From SHLJ01 sp041618535 (GTDB lineage Bacteria > Bacteroidota > Bacteroidia > Flavobacteriales > Flavobacteriaceae), in the NCBI GenBank assembly GCA_041618535.1, contig JBFKFP010000149.1:1-6683 (forward strand): DNA of 6,683 bases, given 5' to 3'. Position numbers and translations under genes: made by a program. Shown piece by piece: positions 5,158 through 6,683 of this stretch (its first letter is position 1; each line of letters begins with the position of its first letter). The notes beneath the pieces were generated by a model, which ran no database searches, was not told the origin of the DNA, and saw only the letters and a list, made by a program, of their open reading frames with translations.

Positions 5158-6683
5158 ATGACAGACCAATTGAGGTCCCGGATTTCTCCGGGCACCATGA
5201 AAGAGCCTTATGTTGTAAAATTGCTGATCCTGCTAATACTGACCCTCGCATTCAGTTACCCGAATGTATATGGACAAACCAAGGCATTCCCAAGCGCTGT
5301 AGGTGCCGGAGCCTACGTCACAGGCGGGCGGGGCGGACAAGTTATCAAGGTTACCAATCTTAACGATAGCGGCCCCGGAAGCTTAAGGGACGCCCTAAAA
5401 AAACCATTCCCGCGAATCATAGTATTTGAAGTGAGCGGTACTATTAAGCTTAACAGCCTGGTAGAGCTTTGCGAGGAAAATTCAAATTTCACGGTTGCGG
5501 GCCACACAGCTCCTGAAGGAGGAATCACCATCTCGGGAAAACCCATCTCAATGGGCGGGGGCTGGTCGGAATGTAACGAACCCTGTAACAACGCCATCTG
5601 GAGATATGTGCGATTTAGAAATGCCAGTTATACAGGTGTTCCGGATCAATACGAGCATAACGGGGTGATCATTTCGGGAGGAAGAGACATCATAATAGAC
5701 CATTGCTCATTCAGTTTTAATGACGACCAGGCTATTTCAATGAAAGCCTCATGGGGCGAGATAACAAATATCACGGTGCAAAGATGCCTGTTCTCTGAAA
5801 ATGCTACCGGGATTATCGCCGGTAGCGGGCTGTCCAACACAACTGGCGACATGAGCTTCTACTACAATCTTTATGTCAACCAGCCGCAGAGAACTCCCAA
5901 TGCCTCCGGAGTGCTACAATACGATATCGTCAATAATGTCATGTTTAATGTGGCTAACCGGCTCACAAACGTAAATACGGCCAGTTCAGACGTGAACTAT
6001 ATTGGGAACCACATTACAGAGGGAAATCATTCAACGCCCGGAAGTGTAAATAAGGTCCAAAGTGTTCAACCCTCTATTTATACAGCAAACAACTATCATA
6101 ATTCCATTTATCCCAATCCCCAGCCAAACGATCAATCGCTGTGGAAAGATTTCTTTTCAGGAGCACCGGTCAATTCAGCCTATTTCACCGCAACCATGCA
6201 TCCGCTGTTAGGTTTTGGGCCGGCACTTTTGACGGCTGAACAAACAAGGGAGAATGTACTGAGCGATGTGGGAACCAATAAATACCTCAATTATGATGGT
6301 ACGTCTTCAACATTTATTGATAGTTATGATTCAACCCGGATAGATGATGCACTTAATTTTATAAGTAGGGATCCTTTTAATAAAAACTGGATCCTGCCAA
6401 ACCTGCCAACCAACTCAAAAACGGGATATGATACCTTGAATGACGGGATCCCGGATATATGGAAGATCGCAAAGGGTTTCCTGCCAGATACGGATCTTTC
6501 ATCTTACGAGTGGCCATCAGGTTATATCGGGATAGAGGAATATCTGAACGAAATAGATGGCGGCGGACCTGCCACCTCCCAGGTTTATGCCGGTGAGGAT
6601 GTTGCGATCTGCGAAGGGGAAAGCGTTATCCTGGCTGCCTCAGGAGCTGAATCATATCTCTGGCTCGGACTAAATGAAACCAC
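5158..6683 (+). CDS. Exported pectate-lyase-like (PL1-type) beta-helix protein, C-terminus cut by window edge
   Basis: Predicted exported polysaccharide lyase-like protein; 508 codons are visible. A signal peptide has hydrophobic core LLILLILTLAF (22-32) and a likely cut after VYG (37-39). The mature start AFPSAVGAGAYVTGGRGG (43-60), then VTNLNDSGPGSLRDAL (65-80) and FEVSGTI (90-96), is the classic opening of Bacteroidota pectate lyases. Beta-helix coils follow: WRYVRFRNA (148-156), DIIIDHCSFSFNDDQAIS (177-194) and ITVQRCLFSE (205-214). QRTP (244-247) with R245 fits the catalytic-Arg region, followed by YDIVNNVMFN (255-264). LNDGIPDIW (427-435) and YIGIEEYLNEID (456-467) resemble the usual Asp-rich tail. 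From residue 478, YAGEDVAICEGES opens an Ig/PKD-like repeat; a type IX sorting domain may follow beyond the edge. D190-Q191 replaces the usual D-E, and the His/Gly-rich core segment is not evident, so activity is uncertain. ATG 5197 (residue 14) is a valid alternative start that shortens the signal peptide's n-region. Confidence 0.9.
   Translation, partial: MTDQLRSRISPGTMKEPYVVKLLILLILTLAFSYPNVYGQTKAFPSAVGAGAYVTGGRGGQVIKVTNLNDSGPGSLRDALKKPFPRIIVFEVSGTIKLNSLVELCEENSNFTVAGHTAPEGGITISGKPISMGGGWSECNEPCNNAIWRYVRFRNASYTGVPDQYEHNGVIISGGRDIIIDHCSFSFNDDQAISMKASWGEITNITVQRCLFSENATGIIAGSGLSNTTGDMSFYYNLYVNQPQRTPNASGVLQYDIVNNVMFNVANRLTNVNTASSDVNYIGNHITEGNHSTPGSVNKVQSVQPSIYTANNYHNSIYPNPQPNDQSLWKDFFSGAPVNSAYFTATMHPLLGFGPALLTAEQTRENVLSDVGTNKYLNYDGTSSTFIDSYDSTRIDDALNFISRDPFNKNWILPNLPTNSKTGYDTLNDGIPDIWKIAKGFLPDTDLSSYEWPSGYIGIEEYLNEIDGGGPATSQVYAGEDVAICEGESVILAASGAESYLWLGLNET
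5174..5196 (+). promoter_or_regulatory. GC-rich hairpin over the start region of the lyase-like gene
   Basis: CCCGGA (5177-5182) and TCCGGG (5187-5192) form a perfect 6-base stem around the loop TTTC. GGT (5174-5176) pairs with ACC (5194-5196) past one bulged C, giving nine pairs in all. The structure ends directly against the in-frame ATG at 5197. If translation starts at 5197 it occupies the ribosome-loading site. If it starts at 5158 it spans codons 6-13. It could limit or gate translation, or it may favour the upstream start; no U-run follows, so it is not a terminator. Confidence 0.5.

Noticed and set aside
5313..5852. Minus-strand and alternative-frame open stretches within the lyase-like gene
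   Set aside because: The frame starting at 5158 carries signal peptide, lyase and repeat motifs continuously. The other frames show no domain.

Overview
The window looks like a piece of a Bacteroidota chromosome, most likely a marine or environmental flavobacterium. Three things point that way. The start codons have AT-rich leaders with no real Shine-Dalgarno sequence. The exported protein on the right has the pectate-lyase-like architecture that is common in this phylum. Its truncated C-terminus opens the AGEDVxICEGESV type of surface repeat seen in gliding and type IX-secreting Bacteroidota. The assignment is by family resemblance only; no rRNA or marker gene is present.

Left two thirds (1-4542): four genes run leftwards on the minus strand and form a compact surface-polysaccharide assembly operon. 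In transcription order they are a GT2 glycosyltransferase (3577-4542), a MurJ/Wzx-like lipid-linked oligosaccharide flippase that starts with TTG (2198-3550), an O-antigen polymerase/ligase family membrane protein (1068-2192), and a GT4 glycosyltransferase cut by the left window edge (1-1006). The gaps are 26, 5 and 61 bases. Together they suggest the Wzx/Wzy-dependent route: glycosyltransferases build a repeat unit on an undecaprenyl carrier, the flippase turns it to the periplasm and the polymerase joins the units. The glycan itself cannot be read from this window.

Middle (4543-5157): about 615 bases with no convincing gene, becoming very AT-rich towards the right. It holds several inverted repeats, notably a perfect 10-base pair of arms (4697-4706 and 4760-4769), and should contain the divergent promoters. 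I found no clean match to the Bacteroidota promoter consensus.

Right (5158-6683): a plus-strand gene, cut by the right edge, for an exported right-handed beta-helix protein of the pectate-lyase (PL1-like) type. It has a signal peptide, a lyase domain with altered positions in the usually conserved core, a degenerate Asp-rich linker and the start of an Ig/PKD-like repeat. It is transcribed away from the polysaccharide operon. A GC-rich hairpin sits over its translation start region. The most interesting idea is that this divergent lyase-like protein acts on the cell's own polysaccharide, or on a uronate-containing glycan the cell grows on. This is inference from position only.
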